DNA from: Mucilaginibacter sp. KACC 22773
GTDB taxonomy: Bacteria; Bacteroidota; Bacteroidia; Sphingobacteriales; Sphingobacteriaceae
Direction of reading: 5' to 3'
NCBI RefSeq assembly: GCF_028736215.1
Contig: NZ_CP117883.1
Location: 2,356,001-2,420,000, forward strand
DNA length: 64,000 nucleotides
This document shows positions 7,911 through 16,550 of the stretch, piece after piece. A program made the translations under genes and the position numbers. The notes below the pieces were generated by a model. It made no database searches, was not told the DNA's origin, and saw only the letters and a list, made by a program, of their open reading frames with translations. Within the stretch, counting starts at the first letter, position 1. The number at the start of each line of letters is the position of its first letter.

Positions 7911-9122
7911 TTAGTGTTCTGCCCACTCAATGGAGTCAAGGTCGATGCCTTCTTTAAACATTTCCCAAAGTGGTGAAAGTTCGCGCAGGTGGGTAACCGA
8001 GTTTTTGGTTACTTCAACAGCGTAGTCAACTTCTTCTTCGGTAGTAAAGCGGCCCAGTCCAAAACGGATTGATGAGTGTGCCAGGTCGTCTGATAAGCCT
8101 AAGCTTTTCAGTACGTACGATGGCTCTAACGAAGCTGATGTACAGGCCGAGCCTGATGACACAGCTAAATCCTTCATCGCCATCATTAAGCCTTCACCTT
8201 CCACGTATTTGAATGATATATTGGCAACGTGTGGTAAGCGGTGCTCAACGTTTCCGTTTACATAGCTTTCTTCCAGTACGGTTAAAGCTGCTTCCAGTTT
8301 ATCGCGTAAAGCTGATAAACGTTTGGCTTCGCTTTCCATTTCCAGGCCGCAAAGCTCGCAGGCTTTACCCAGGCCAACAATGCCCGGTACGTTTAAGGTA
8401 CCTGAACGCATGCCGCGCTCATGGCCGCCGCCGTCCATTTGGGCTGTAACTTTAACACGTGGTCCTTTACGCCTAACGTATAATGCGCCAACACCTTTAG
8501 GACCGTATATTTTGTGTGCCGATAGTGCCAAAAGGTCGATACCATCAGCATTAACATCAACAGGTATTTTACCAACTGCCTGTACAGCATCTGTCATAAA
8601 CAGGGCGCCGTATTTGTGGGCAATGGCAGATATTTCTTTTATAGGTTGGATAACGCCAATCTCGTTGTTGCCATACATTACCGATACCAGGATAGTTTCG
8701 CTGGTCATGGCGGCTTCTAATACGGCAAGGTCAAGTAAACCATCTTCTTTAACCGGCAGGTAAGTAACTTTACCACCCAGTTTTTCAACGTGTTTACAAG
8801 CGTCAAGTACGGCTTTGTGTTCGGTAACGGTTGTTATAATGTGGTTACCTTTGTCTTTATACATTTCAAACACACCCTTAATAGCAAGGTTATCTGATTC
8901 GGTAGCGCCCGAAGTAAAAATAATTTCTTTTTCGTTTGCGCCTATCAGTTTGGCCACTTGCTCGCGTGCATAATCAACACCTTCTTCGGCTACCCAGCCA
9001 AATGGATGGTTACGGCTGGCTGCGTTACCAAATTTTGTGGTAAAATAAGGTAACATTGCCTCTAAAACCCGTGGGTCCATCGGTGTTGTTGCGTTATTAT
9101 CTAAATAAATGGGGATATTCAT
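7911..9122 (-). CDS. iscS: cysteine desulfurase IscS
   Basis: This 403-residue PLP-dependent enzyme of the class V aminotransferase fold removes sulfur from cysteine as a persulfide and passes it to IscU. PLP binds Lys204 in [11 protein letters not shown], and the catalytic cysteine is Cys327 in [10 protein letters not shown], on the longer mobile loop of the IscS type rather than SufS. N-terminal [11 protein letters not shown] is the family signature. It is the first gene of the operon; a -7 box on the minus strand lies at 9145-9152. Bacteroidota often use suf; this organism has at least an ISC set. Confidence 0.97.
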   Translation of the reverse strand: MNIPIYLDNNATTPMDPRVLEAMLPYFTTKFGNAASRNHPFGWVAEEGVDYAREQVAKLIGANEKEIIFTSGATESDNLAIKGVFEMYKDKGNHIITTVTEHKAVLDACKHVEKLGGKVTYLPVKEDGLLDLAVLEAAMTSETILVSVMYGNNEIGVIQPIKEISAIAHKYGALFMTDAVQAVGKIPVDVNADGIDLLALSAHKIYGPKGVGALYVRRKGPRVKVTAQMDGGGHERGMRSGTLNVPGIVGLGKACELCGLEMESEAKRLSALRDKLEAALTVLEESYVNGNVEHRLPHVANISFKYVEGEGLMMAMKDLAVSSGSACTSASLEPSYVLKSLGLSDDLAHSSIRFGLGRFTTEEEVDYAVEVTKNSVTHLRELSPLWEMFKEGIDLDSIEWAEH

Positions 9123-9144
9123 GTGCTATGTAATATTAACAGTA

Positions 9145-9152
9145 CAAAGATA
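9145..9152 (-). promoter_or_regulatory. -7 promoter box of iscS
   Basis: TATCTTTG on the minus strand matches the Bacteroidota TAnnTTTG box, 22 bp before the iscS ATG. I did not find a convincing -33 element. Confidence 0.5.
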
Positions 9153-9228
9153 AGTAAGTTTTTATTTAAAATCATTCAAAATAAAGTGTAAATTATCAAA
9201 GCTGACCATTAATTTACAATATTTGGAC

Positions 9229-10065
9229 ATGAACAAAGTGGAACATATTGGCATTGCCGTAACCGATATTAGTGTAGCAGGCAACATATATGAAAAGCTT
9301 TTAAATACCCCGGTTTATAAAACCGAGACCGTAACAAGCGAAGGAGTGCTAACCGCTTTTTTACAAACCGGGCCCAATAAGGTTGAACTGCTGCAGGCCC
9401 TGAACGACGATAGCCCCATAGCCAAATTTATAGCCAAAAAGGGGGAGGGGATACACCATATAGCATTTGAGGTAGATGATATAGTTGCCGAAATGCACCG
9501 TTTAAAAAAGGAAGGATTTGTGCTGCTGAATGATGAGCCTAAGCAGGGGGCAGATAATAAATTAGTGTGTTTTGTGCATCCAAAGAGTGCTAATGGGGTG
9601 TTGATTGAGCTGTGCCAGGCTTATGATTATCCTGAAAAAGCCAAACGTCCTGAATTATCTTTGGAAGACGAAATTTGTCTGTTTCAATTCCGAAATAAAC
9701 TAATTATTCCGGGCGATCTGCTTGCTTATTTAAAACTGACAGACGAAGAGATCGATTCTTATAATCGAGACATGTTTGTGTTTTACAAATTTTCCGAATT
9801 TAAAAGTGTAAAGGATGAAGTTGGCAATTATGGCGGAACTCCAGACTACCGGCAAATAGTTAATATCTTACCGGAACATGAAAATTGCTTTGTGTTTGCA
9901 GAATATTCAATACACCTCATGGTATTTGCTATAAGGTTGTACGGTTATGGTAGTGACAAAAATGAGGTGTACGCGATCTGTGGTAGTAGCTATGAAATAG
10001 TGGCAAATTCTTTTGAAGAATTTATAGCTCGTTACAAAGATGATATAAGCAATGTCCTTATTTAA
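9229..10065 (+). CDS. methylmalonyl-CoA epimerase fused to a SUKH/SMI1-KNR4-like domain
   Basis: Residues 1-130 form a complete methylmalonyl-CoA epimerase of the VOC fold: VEHIGIAV with metal ligand His6, GIHHIAFEVDD, and GVLIELCQ with Glu127. It would interconvert (2R)- and (2S)-methylmalonyl-CoA in propionate metabolism. The usual protein ends about there. Here the frame continues through a short linker into residues 145-278, which look like a SUKH superfamily domain: GDLLAYLKLT, FVFYKFSEFKS, GGTPDYRQIVN, CFVFAEYSIH, EVYAICGSSYEIVANSF. SUKH domains are typically toxin-immunity or SMI1/KNR4-like proteins. The second half is visibly more AT-rich. I chose ATG at 9229 over TTG at 9223. The fusion is unusual; lost stop codon or gene fusion are both possible. 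Confidence 0.85.
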   Translation: MNKVEHIGIAVTDISVAGNIYEKLLNTPVYKTETVTSEGVLTAFLQTGPNKVELLQALNDDSPIAKFIAKKGEGIHHIAFEVDDIVAEMHRLKKEGFVLLNDEPKQGADNKLVCFVHPKSANGVLIELCQAYDYPEKAKRPELSLEDEICLFQFRNKLIIPGDLLAYLKLTDEEIDSYNRDMFVFYKFSEFKSVKDEVGNYGGTPDYRQIVNILPEHENCFVFAEYSIHLMVFAIRLYGYGSDKNEVYAICGSSYEIVANSFEEFIARYKDDISNVLI

Positions 10066-10177
10066 CGTTCCTAAACGCTCGTTGTTCCATCCCCCCAGGT
10101 TTTATTTTTGGCTTTTATTGTATTATTAATCATGTACTTAACCGTGATAGTCAAGTATGCAAATGCACTGCCATGAT

Positions 10178-10200
10178 CTATGAACCATGAACCATGAACC
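10178..10200. repeat. heptad array CCATGAA
   Basis: CTATGAA CCATGAA CCATGAA CC lies in the spacer before rpmE, followed by TTTTGAATTTTGAATT-type words. Confidence 0.65.
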
Positions 10201-10216
10201 TTTTTTACTTTTGCCT

Positions 10217-10246
10217 TTTGAATTTTGAATTATTTCATTACATTTG
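10217..10246 (+). promoter_or_regulatory. rpmE promoter, TTTG-18-TACATTTG
   Basis: TTTG at 10217-10220 and TACATTTG at 10239-10246 have the spacing expected for the Bacteroidota primary sigma factor. The start codon lies 39 bp downstream. Confidence 0.65.
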
Positions 10247-10285
10247 CGCCTCTTTTAAAGACTACAGAAGATAAGTTTATATATA

Positions 10286-10534
10286 ATGAAAAAAGATCTG
10301 CATCCAAAAAACTATAGATTAGTTGTGTTTAAAGACATGTCGAACGAATATGCCTTTATGACTAAATCTTGCATCGATACACGTGAATCCATTAAATGGG
10401 AAGACGGTAACGAGTATCCATTGATCAAATTAGAAATTTCGCACACATCGCATCCTTTCTATACCGGTAAAATGAAACTGGTTGATACTGCTGGTCGTAT
10501 CGATAAATTCCGTACACGTTACAACAAGAAATAA
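10286..10534 (+). CDS. rpmE2: 50S ribosomal protein L31 type B
   Basis: This 82-residue L31 protein starts [17 protein letters not shown], contains [16 protein letters not shown] and ends with the [12 protein letters not shown] tail. It lacks the four-cysteine zinc site of type A L31, so it is the zinc-independent (C-minus, type B) form. It binds 5S rRNA and the large-subunit central protuberance. A clear promoter lies upstream and a strong intrinsic terminator downstream, so it is monocistronic. Type B proteins are zinc-starvation paralogues in some bacteria, but in Bacteroidota they are commonly the only copy. Confidence 0.95.
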   Translation: MKKDLHPKNYRLVVFKDMSNEYAFMTKSCIDTRESIKWEDGNEYPLIKLEISHTSHPFYTGKMKLVDTAGRIDKFRTRYNKK

Positions 10535-10559
10535 TTGCTTGTTTAATTAAATATTTACA

Positions 10560-10589
10560 AGTCTCCCGACGTATCGGGGGACTTTTTTT
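10560..10589 (+). terminator. rpmE terminator
   Basis: AGTCTCCCGA pairs with TCGGGGGACT (one G-U pair) around CGTA, then TTTTTTA. It sits only 12 bp before the start of the next gene and overlaps the area where a -33 element of that gene would be. Confidence 0.85.
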
Positions 10590-10596
10590 ATTTTTG
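10589..10596 (+). promoter_or_regulatory. -7 box TATTTTTG abutting a start codon
   Basis: The box ends 4 bp before the ATG at 10601, so transcription would start at or inside the start codon. A leaderless mRNA is the likely consequence. Confidence 0.45.
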
Positions 10597-10600
10597 CGCC

Positions 10601-11785
10601 ATGGCTCTTATTCTTTTCGACGATAACGCACACCAAACTTTACTGCCGCTTACCTATACCCGGCCCGTTGCCGATTTGCGCATTGGTATTATGACCATTG
10701 CCGAAAAATGGGCTAAGCATTTAAATACAACTACGTCATTCCATACGCTTGATTATTTGCAGGCCAAATTCCCCGCGAAAATTGAGGCTGACAACCTGTT
10801 TATCAATGGCGCTGTTTGCCCCGACGAGGGTTTACTGGAAGCGATAGGCAATTTACAAACGGGCGAGGCATTAAAATATAATGACCAGTTACTGGCTGTA
10901 CGTTTAGACCAGGCCGGCGCAGGAGGTTTTGACGCGGAAGCATCGTTTGATAAAAATATAGCTTACACAAACCTTTTTGTATCGATAAAATATCCCGAAG
11001 ATATTTTCAGAAAAAATGATATCGAACTGCGGAAAGATTATCAGTTGCTCACCAAAGGCCGTACCAGCGCCGCGATAAGTGCTACCAACGTAATTATTGG
11101 AAACGACTTTTTTGCCGAAGAAGGCGCTGTTGCCGAATGCTCTACATTTAACACTACTAACGGCCCCATTTATCTATCGGCTAATACCGAGATTTGGGAA
11201 GGCACCCACATTAGGGGAGCTTTTGCCATTTGCGAGCATTCGCAGGTTAAAATGGGCGCCAAAATTTATGGTGCCACCACAGTTGGCCCTTACTCAAGGG
11301 TTGGCGGCGAATTAAACAATGCCGTAATCTGGGGCTATTCATCTAAAGGGCACGAAGGCTATTTAGGTAACTCGGTACTTGGCGAGTGGTGCAACATCGG
11401 CGCCGACAGCAACAACTCGAACCTGAAAAATAATTACGACGAGGTAAAGCTTTGGGATTATAATACCATGCGCTTTCGTAAAACCGGCCTGCAGTTTTGT
11501 GGCCTGATCATGGGCGATCATTCAAAATGCGCCATCAATACCATGTTTAATACGGGTACTGTAGTAGGTGTTAGCGCAAATGTGTTTGGCGCAGGTTTCC
11601 CGCGTAATTTTGTGGCCGATTTTTCATGGGGAGGCGCACAGGGCTTCGAGGTTTATTCGCTCAAGAAAATGTTTACCACCGCCCAAAAAGTATTTGACCG
11701 CCGCGACCATCGCAATTTTGACGAAGTAGAACAGGATATATTAACTAAGGTATTTGAATTAACAGAGGAATTTCGTCGTTTTTAG
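10601..11785 (+). CDS. GlmU-like sugar nucleotidyltransferase/acetyltransferase
   Basis: This 394-residue protein of the Bacteroidota putative sugar nucleotidyltransferase family (alternative GlmU) has an N-terminal nucleotidyltransferase-like half, starting LILFDDNAHQTLLPLTYTRP, and a C-terminal left-handed beta-helix from about residue 165, seen as hexapeptide-like repeats (VIIGNDFFAEEGAVAEC, GPIYLSANTEIWEGTHI, VKMGAKIYGATTVGPYSRVGG). The likely role is forming UDP-N-acetylglucosamine from glucosamine 1-phosphate, but activity is inferred from family. It is followed by tpiA across a repeat-filled 190-bp spacer. Confidence 0.85.
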   Translation: MALILFDDNAHQTLLPLTYTRPVADLRIGIMTIAEKWAKHLNTTTSFHTLDYLQAKFPAKIEADNLFINGAVCPDEGLLEAIGNLQTGEALKYNDQLLAVRLDQAGAGGFDAEASFDKNIAYTNLFVSIKYPEDIFRKNDIELRKDYQLLTKGRTSAAISATNVIIGNDFFAEEGAVAECSTFNTTNGPIYLSANTEIWEGTHIRGAFAICEHSQVKMGAKIYGATTVGPYSRVGGELNNAVIWGYSSKGHEGYLGNSVLGEWCNIGADSNNSNLKNNYDEVKLWDYNTMRFRKTGLQFCGLIMGDHSKCAINTMFNTGTVVGVSANVFGAGFPRNFVADFSWGGAQGFEVYSLKKMFTTAQKVFDRRDHRNFDEVEQDILTKVFELTEEFRRF

Positions 11786-11966
11786 TGAGTGGTTGATTGG
11801 GTTGGATTTAGTTAGATTGGGTTGGATTAGGTTGATTAAGTTTTAATATCTTTTTTAATCTTCCGACCAAGTCGACTTAATGCAAGCCAATCAACTCAGT
11901 CCAACTCAATCAACTTAACCCAACTAAATCAACCCAATCTAACTAAATCAACCCAATCAACTAAAA
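11786..11966. repeat. TTGATTGGG-word array with long complementary arm
   Basis: The first arm (about 11789-11842) repeats GATTGGGTTGGATT-like words. The second arm (about 11888-11966) repeats their complement, CAACCCAATC/TAACTAAATC. The arms are degenerate but could fold against each other between the GlmU-like gene and tpiA. The array begins directly after the stop codon. Confidence 0.7.
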
Positions 11967-11975
11967 CATAACACA

Positions 11976-12740
11976 ATGAGAAAAAAAATTGTTGCCGGAA
12001 ACTGGAAAATGAACCTTGACTATAACGAAGGTTTAGGCGTATTTACCGAAATTATTAACATGGTTAAAGACGAGGTTACCGGTGCCCAGGAAGCGGTTAT
12101 TTGCAGCCCTTTTATTCATATCAATAGCCTGGTACAATTAGCAAAAGGTTACCATAAAGTATCTGTTGGTGCTCAAAACGCCCACCAGGCCGAAAGCGGC
12201 GCTTATACCGGCGAAATTTCTGCCCGGATGATTAAATCTATCGGCGCGGCTTACGTTATCCTTGGTCACTCAGAGCGCCGCCAGTATTTTGGCGAAACCA
12301 ACGAGCTTTTGGCTAAAAAAACGGATACCGTTTTAAAACACGATTTGCGCCCTATATTCTGCATTGGCGAAACTTTGCAGGAGCGCGAGGCTAATGAGCA
12401 TTTTGATGTGATCAAATCGCAATTGGTTGAAGGTGTTTTTCATTTAGATGCCGAGCAGTTTGGTAAACTTGTTTTAGCTTATGAGCCGGTTTGGGCTATA
12501 GGTACAGGCGTAACTGCATCATCTGCGCAAGCGCAGGAAATTCATGAGTTTATCCGTAAAGAAATTGCTGCCAAATACAGCCAGGAAGTTGCCGATAGTA
12601 CCACCATTTTATACGGCGGTAGCTGCAACCCTAAAAACGCTGCCGAGCTATTTGCCTGCCCCGATATTGATGGCGGCCTGATAGGTGGCGCATCCCTAAA
12701 ATCTCGGGATTTTGTGGATATTATTAAAGCGTTTAATTAA
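11976..12740 (+). CDS. tpiA: triose-phosphate isomerase
   Basis: A 254-residue TIM-barrel enzyme interconverting dihydroxyacetone phosphate and glyceraldehyde 3-phosphate. The active-site set is complete: Asn9 and Lys11 in AGNWKMN, His98 in ILGHSERR, and Glu170 in LAYEPVWAIGTG; the phosphate-binding YGGSCNPKN and GGLIGGASL blocks are also present. Length is normal. It is preceded and followed by tandem-word arrays; the following one starts at the stop codon. It serves glycolysis and would also receive the triose made by kdgA at 32945. Confidence 0.98.
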   Translation: MRKKIVAGNWKMNLDYNEGLGVFTEIINMVKDEVTGAQEAVICSPFIHINSLVQLAKGYHKVSVGAQNAHQAESGAYTGEISARMIKSIGAAYVILGHSERRQYFGETNELLAKKTDTVLKHDLRPIFCIGETLQEREANEHFDVIKSQLVEGVFHLDAEQFGKLVLAYEPVWAIGTGVTASSAQAQEIHEFIRKEIAAKYSQEVADSTTILYGGSCNPKNAAELFACPDIDGGLIGGASLKSRDFVDIIKAFN

Positions 12741-12895
12741 GATTAGATTTGAGATATCAGATTTGAGATGTGAGATCAGCTTCGCTTGTTTCTTATCTCA
12801 AATCTGATTCCAAACAGAAGCGAAAAAAATGTGTTAGATAGAAAGATGCGGGATATGTGTCTCAAATCTCATATCTCACATCTCAAATCTAAAAC
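12741..12895. repeat. heptad array ATCTCAA with inverted arm
   Basis: GATTTGAGATATCAGATTTGAG-like words begin at the tpiA stop. The complementary arm, ATCTCATATCTCACATCTCAA in period 7, runs up to the ATG of the next gene at 12896. The whole spacer is made of the two arms plus a middle segment with a third partial copy. Confidence 0.75.
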
Positions 12896-13369
12896 ATGAG
12901 AACTTTTCTCCCGCCACTTATTGCATTTATGGCATTTTCGGTGTTTGTAATCACAAGCGCTTACGCCAATGCCATGCAGGTAGGGGATATGGGCGAGGGT
13001 AATGTACATGCATTTATGGCCTGCTTTTATTACTGCTGGCCTTTATACTTCATATGCGCCATACTTACCCAATGGATTGTTATCGTGCCGGTTTGGGAAG
13101 CTTTTGTGTTGCGGTCGGCCGTTGGGGCATTAGTCACTTTTATAATTGTGGCTGTTGTTTGTGCGCTTGCCGCCGGCGGGGTTGCCTATTTTATATGGGA
13201 CGATCAATCGGGCTATGATAACCTGATTGGGCTAACAACCATCATGTTAATGATACAGCTGGCTTACTGGGCTATTAATTTTTTTATATTGTTTTTAGTA
13301 ACAGGGAAGGCTGTTAAGCTGAAGACCAAGCGCGAAGCAAAACACGAAACGGTTGCTACCGAAGAGTAG
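12896..13369 (+). CDS. small four-helix membrane protein of unknown function
   Basis: This 157-residue protein has about four hydrophobic segments (residues 5-25, 42-63, 75-100 and 113-138) and a charged, lysine-rich cytosolic tail. The first segment could be read as a signal peptide, ending SAYANA. No family recognised. It starts immediately after the tpiA-side repeat array, with no clear ribosome binding site, which is usual in Bacteroidota. It is followed by a dispersed inverted repeat before prmA. It may be co-transcribed with tpiA, but no functional link is evident. Confidence 0.8.
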   Translation: MRTFLPPLIAFMAFSVFVITSAYANAMQVGDMGEGNVHAFMACFYYCWPLYFICAILTQWIVIVPVWEAFVLRSAVGALVTFIIVAVVCALAAGGVAYFIWDDQSGYDNLIGLTTIMLMIQLAYWAINFFILFLVTGKAVKLKTKREAKHETVATEE

Positions 13370-13384
13370 AAGCAGAGAAAAATT

Positions 13385-13471
13385 ATGTCATTGCGAGCGC
13401 AGCGTGGCAATCGCTAACCGTGCATATTCGCCTCGCAAAGTTCGCGATTGCTTCGTGCCTCGCAATGACAT
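13385..13471. repeat. GTCATTGCGAG inverted repeat
   Basis: ATGTCATTGCGAG...GGCAATCG at 13385-13413 is mirrored by CGATTGCTTCGTGCCTCGC...GACAT at 13444-13471. Same family as 36914-36990. Confidence 0.7.
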
Positions 13472-13490
13472 GTGATGAAAATATTATCTT

Positions 13491-14327
13491 ATGAACTACT
13501 ACGAATTACTTTTTACCACCATAACTACCGAAGATTACCAGCAGGATTTGCTGATTAATGCTTTGGGCGAGATTGGTTTTGATACTTTTGAAGAACTGGA
13601 ACTTGGTTTTAAAGCTTATATCCCGGTAGATGCTTTTGATGAAGCAGCGCTGATTGAGCAATTAGCACCCTATCGAGAGCTGTTTACTTTTAGTTATGAA
13701 GTAACACTTATTCCGCAACAAAACTGGAACGAGGTATGGGAAAGTAATTTTGAGCCGATTGAGATTGGCGACAAAATTTATGTAAGGGCGACCTTTCATC
13801 CAGCCAAGCCAGAGTTTCCGTACGAGATTGTTATCGATCCGAAAATGGCTTTTGGTACCGGCCACCATCAAACCACATCAATGATGCTGGCACTAATGCT
13901 GGAAAACGAATACGAAGGCAAAAATGTGCTTGATATGGGTTGCGGCACAGGTATCCTGGCTATTATGGCATCTAAATTAGGTGCCGTGCAGGTTACCGCT
14001 ATTGATTATGATCCGGTTTGTTATGATAGTACTATCGAAAACGCTGCATTAAACCATATTGAGAATATTATCCCGCTATGCGGCTCTAAGGAGGTTATAC
14101 CTAATGAACAATATGATACCATATTGGCCAACATAAACCGCAATATCCTGCTCGATCAGATGGAGCGCTACGCCGAAGTGTTAAAGCCCGACGGAGAGAT
14201 CTATTTCAGTGGTTTTTACGAATCGCCCGACCTGGATATCATTACCGATGAAGCGGCCAAATACGGCCTTAAATATATCACCCACAAAAAAGACAAAGAA
14301 TGGGTAGCAGCTAAGTTTGTAAAATAA
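13491..14327 (+). CDS. prmA: ribosomal protein L11 methyltransferase
   Basis: This 278-residue class I SAM-dependent methyltransferase trimethylates ribosomal protein L11. The N-terminal substrate-recognition domain (about 1-95) is followed by a Rossmann domain with DPKMAFGTGHHQTT, the SAM motif VLDMGCGTGILAIMA, the acidic AIDYDP strand end, and TILANINRNILL, all diagnostic of PrmA. Length fits the family. It converges on the GntR-type regulator at 14414; a CTCAAAA...TTTTGAG hairpin at about 14368-14404 lies between and may terminate both. Confidence 0.95.
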   Translation: MNYYELLFTTITTEDYQQDLLINALGEIGFDTFEELELGFKAYIPVDAFDEAALIEQLAPYRELFTFSYEVTLIPQQNWNEVWESNFEPIEIGDKIYVRATFHPAKPEFPYEIVIDPKMAFGTGHHQTTSMMLALMLENEYEGKNVLDMGCGTGILAIMASKLGAVQVTAIDYDPVCYDSTIENAALNHIENIIPLCGSKEVIPNEQYDTILANINRNILLDQMERYAEVLKPDGEIYFSGFYESPDLDIITDEAAKYGLKYITHKKDKEWVAAKFVK

Positions 14328-14367
14328 GCCCCTTTAAAACGAGACTTCAAAACAAAATATAATGCTT

Positions 14368-14404
14368 CTCTCTCAAAATTTTCTCCTTCAGGGAAGGTTT
14401 TGAG
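14368..14404. terminator. imperfect hairpin between convergent genes
   Basis: CTCAAAATTTTCTCC-like and GGAAGGTTTTGAG arms pair imperfectly in the 86-bp gap between prmA and the GntR regulator. Confidence 0.4.
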
Positions 14405-14413
14405 GGGGGCTTC

Positions 14414-15442
14414 TTACAACGAGCTCCGTAGCGTCACATTAAACGGTACTGCGAAATGCTCATGGCAATTGTTCAACGCAAATTCGGCGGTTTTGCTTCC
14501 CATGAGTTTAAAATCGGTTGATATGGTGGTGATGCCATCCAGGATAATCTCCTTAAGCGCCGTCTCGTTATAAGATATAACACCTACATCCTTAGCTACC
14601 TTTAAATCAGATGCGATGATTTTTTTGATCAGTTCTACCAGGTCGTCCTCGGTGAGGCTTATGTAAACGGTATCTTTTTGAATGGTTTCTGCTGCCAACG
14701 AATCAACCACTTCATAATCAAAAGCATATTGGCGGCAAAAGTTCAAAAAACCTTTCAGTATCTCTTTAGAATGATAGGTTTTCCCGGGAAATATCAGCTT
14801 GATATTGTGATATTTAGTTAATTTATCTATCAGCTTCTTAAGCGCTTCATATACATCCGAAGCAAAATTTTCATAAATGGCTGCGAATTTTCCGTTTACT
14901 CCTGGTACCAGGTTGTCCAATAAGATTAGTTTATCCTTTGGGATGGTGTTGATAATTTCGTGAGCTTTGGTCTCATTATCCAGAAAGTGCGGGATGATGA
15001 TGTATTTGGCATAGCCGCTGTTGAAACTTTCGGCAATGATCTTTTTAAAAAAGTAAAAATCATTGTTATAAATATAAAAATCGATGGTGGCCAGTTCGCC
15101 TATGGTGGCTACAAAGGCGTCGTAAATAATTTTCTTGTGCGCGCTTAGCTTGTTAAACAGCAAAAATATTTTCAGTGGTTTCTGGAAATCTGTGTTTGAT
15201 ATAAAAAAACCTTTCCCAGGTACCGAGCTTACTATCCCTTTGTCTTTCAGTTCTTTATAAACTCTTTCTATCGTATTGCGCGAGGTGTCTAAAGCAAAAC
15301 TTAAATCATTGATAGATGGTAGCATATCATCCTTAACGATGTCGCCACTTTCGATAGCCCTGATAATGGCGTTTGAAAGCTGCAGGTATTTCGGAGTGAT
15401 GGAATACTCGTCGATAGATAATATTTTAAGATAGTTCTTCAT
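14414..15442 (-). CDS. GntR-family regulator with sugar-binding (LacI-like) effector domain
   Basis: A 342-residue transcription factor. Residues about 10-75 form the GntR winged helix (PKYLQLSNAIIRAIESGDI, LPSINDLSFALDTSRNTIERVYKEL, VPGKGFFI). Residues about 90-340 have a periplasmic-binding-protein-like fold, as in Bacteroidota regulators of sugar use. ATG at 15442 was chosen over GTG at 15448. The bound sugar is unknown. Candidate targets in the neighbourhood are the GH106 gene at 18147, which has a phased GGACAG repeat upstream, but regulation across cydAB is only inferred. Confidence 0.9.
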   Translation of the reverse strand: MKNYLKILSIDEYSITPKYLQLSNAIIRAIESGDIVKDDMLPSINDLSFALDTSRNTIERVYKELKDKGIVSSVPGKGFFISNTDFQKPLKIFLLFNKLSAHKKIIYDAFVATIGELATIDFYIYNNDFYFFKKIIAESFNSGYAKYIIIPHFLDNETKAHEIINTIPKDKLILLDNLVPGVNGKFAAIYENFASDVYEALKKLIDKLTKYHNIKLIFPGKTYHSKEILKGFLNFCRQYAFDYEVVDSLAAETIQKDTVYISLTEDDLVELIKKIIASDLKVAKDVGVISYNETALKEIILDGITTISTDFKLMGSKTAEFALNNCHEHFAVPFNVTLRSSL

Positions 15443-15492
15443 AAACACGAATTGTAGTGCATTAAATCGAATTTCACGAATTAAGTTTGTTT

Positions 15493-15520
15493 AATTCAAT
15501 AATTCAATAATTCAATAATT
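15493..15520. repeat. octad array TTCAATAA
   Basis: Three copies of TTCAATAA-type units sit just beyond the cydB stop (minus strand), between it and the GntR gene. Confidence 0.7.
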
Positions 15521-15524
15521 TCCT

Positions 15525-16538
15525 CTATTGCTTGTCTTTCCGCTGAAAGCTATAATACAAATACCCCAGCGCGGGTAATATAAACATACTGCCAACTAAT
15601 AAACCAATCCCCAAATCATTTATGGTATTTACGGTTGCATGGTCTGTGAGCAATGACATCGAGCTGCCCCCTTTAAATATCACAAACCTTGGGAAACGGG
15701 TTGATCCTACCGATATCAGGATCATACTTACCTGGAAAGCGGCTAATAGCCTGATCCATTGCCTGTTCTTTTGTTCGGAGATAATAAACCAAAGCAGTAC
15801 GAGTGATAAAGTGGCAGCTATTACGGCAACCAAACTAATAACATTGCCGAAGATCCATTTGGACAAGCCAACGTGCTCAATTTCTGAAGCGATAAAAACC
15901 AGCCCCCCGCAAATAACGGCTACCACGTTAAATATCTTTGCTTTTTTGATATAGCGTTTAATATCGTCGACATTCTCCGTTTCGCCTACAATGTAAATGG
16001 CTGCCAGGAAACCGCAAAGTGCTACGGTAAAGAGGCCTACAGCCACCGAGAACCAGTTAAACCAACTGAAAATATAGGCATGAACAAAATCTTTGGCTGC
16101 CGGATCAATCTGGCCGGATAACGCGCTGCCGGCTATAATACCCAGGAACATTGGTGTAACAAAACTCGAGTAGATAAAAAGGTGGTTATAAAGTGTTTGC
16201 GTTCTTTCACCTTTAATAGCATCATAATTGCGGAAGGTAAAAGCAGTACCACGCGCAATGATGCCTAATAACAAAATAAGCAGCGGGATATGCAGGTAAG
16301 TACACATCTCGCTATAGATATCGGGGAAACCTACAAATAATATTACCACCGTAATGATAAGCCACATGTGGTTGGCTTCCCAAATAGGGCCAATGGCCTG
16401 GTACATGGTTTTGCGGGTCCGGTGCCTGTTGCCGTCGGATGTAAAAAGCTCGATGATACCGGCGCCAAAATCGGCCCCGCCCAATAGAAAGTATAGGGTA
16501 ATGGATGCAAATAAAAATAATATAACGATGTATAACAT
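15525..16538 (-). CDS. cydB: cytochrome bd quinol oxidase subunit II
   Basis: This 337-residue integral membrane protein has about eight to nine helices and starts with the CydB signature FLLGGADFGAGIIELF. GPIWEANHMWLI follows near residue 50, the most conserved block of the family. With CydA it reduces O2 to water using menaquinol, without proton pumping, and supports growth at low oxygen. It follows cydA with a 12-bp gap and should be co-translated. Bacteroidota commonly carry this two-gene form; no cydX-like small ORF or cydCD exporter is seen here. Confidence 0.95.
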   Translation of the reverse strand: MLYIVILFLFASITLYFLLGGADFGAGIIELFTSDGNRHRTRKTMYQAIGPIWEANHMWLIITVVILFVGFPDIYSEMCTYLHIPLLILLLGIIARGTAFTFRNYDAIKGERTQTLYNHLFIYSSFVTPMFLGIIAGSALSGQIDPAAKDFVHAYIFSWFNWFSVAVGLFTVALCGFLAAIYIVGETENVDDIKRYIKKAKIFNVVAVICGGLVFIASEIEHVGLSKWIFGNVISLVAVIAATLSLVLLWFIISEQKNRQWIRLLAAFQVSMILISVGSTRFPRFVIFKGGSSMSLLTDHATVNTINDLGIGLLVGSMFILPALGYLYYSFQRKDKQ

Positions 16539-16550
16539 AGTGTCAGCAGG

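Noticed and set aside
10560..10600. A riboswitch-like structure before the GlmU-like gene
   Set aside because: The hairpin is fully explained as the L31 terminator.
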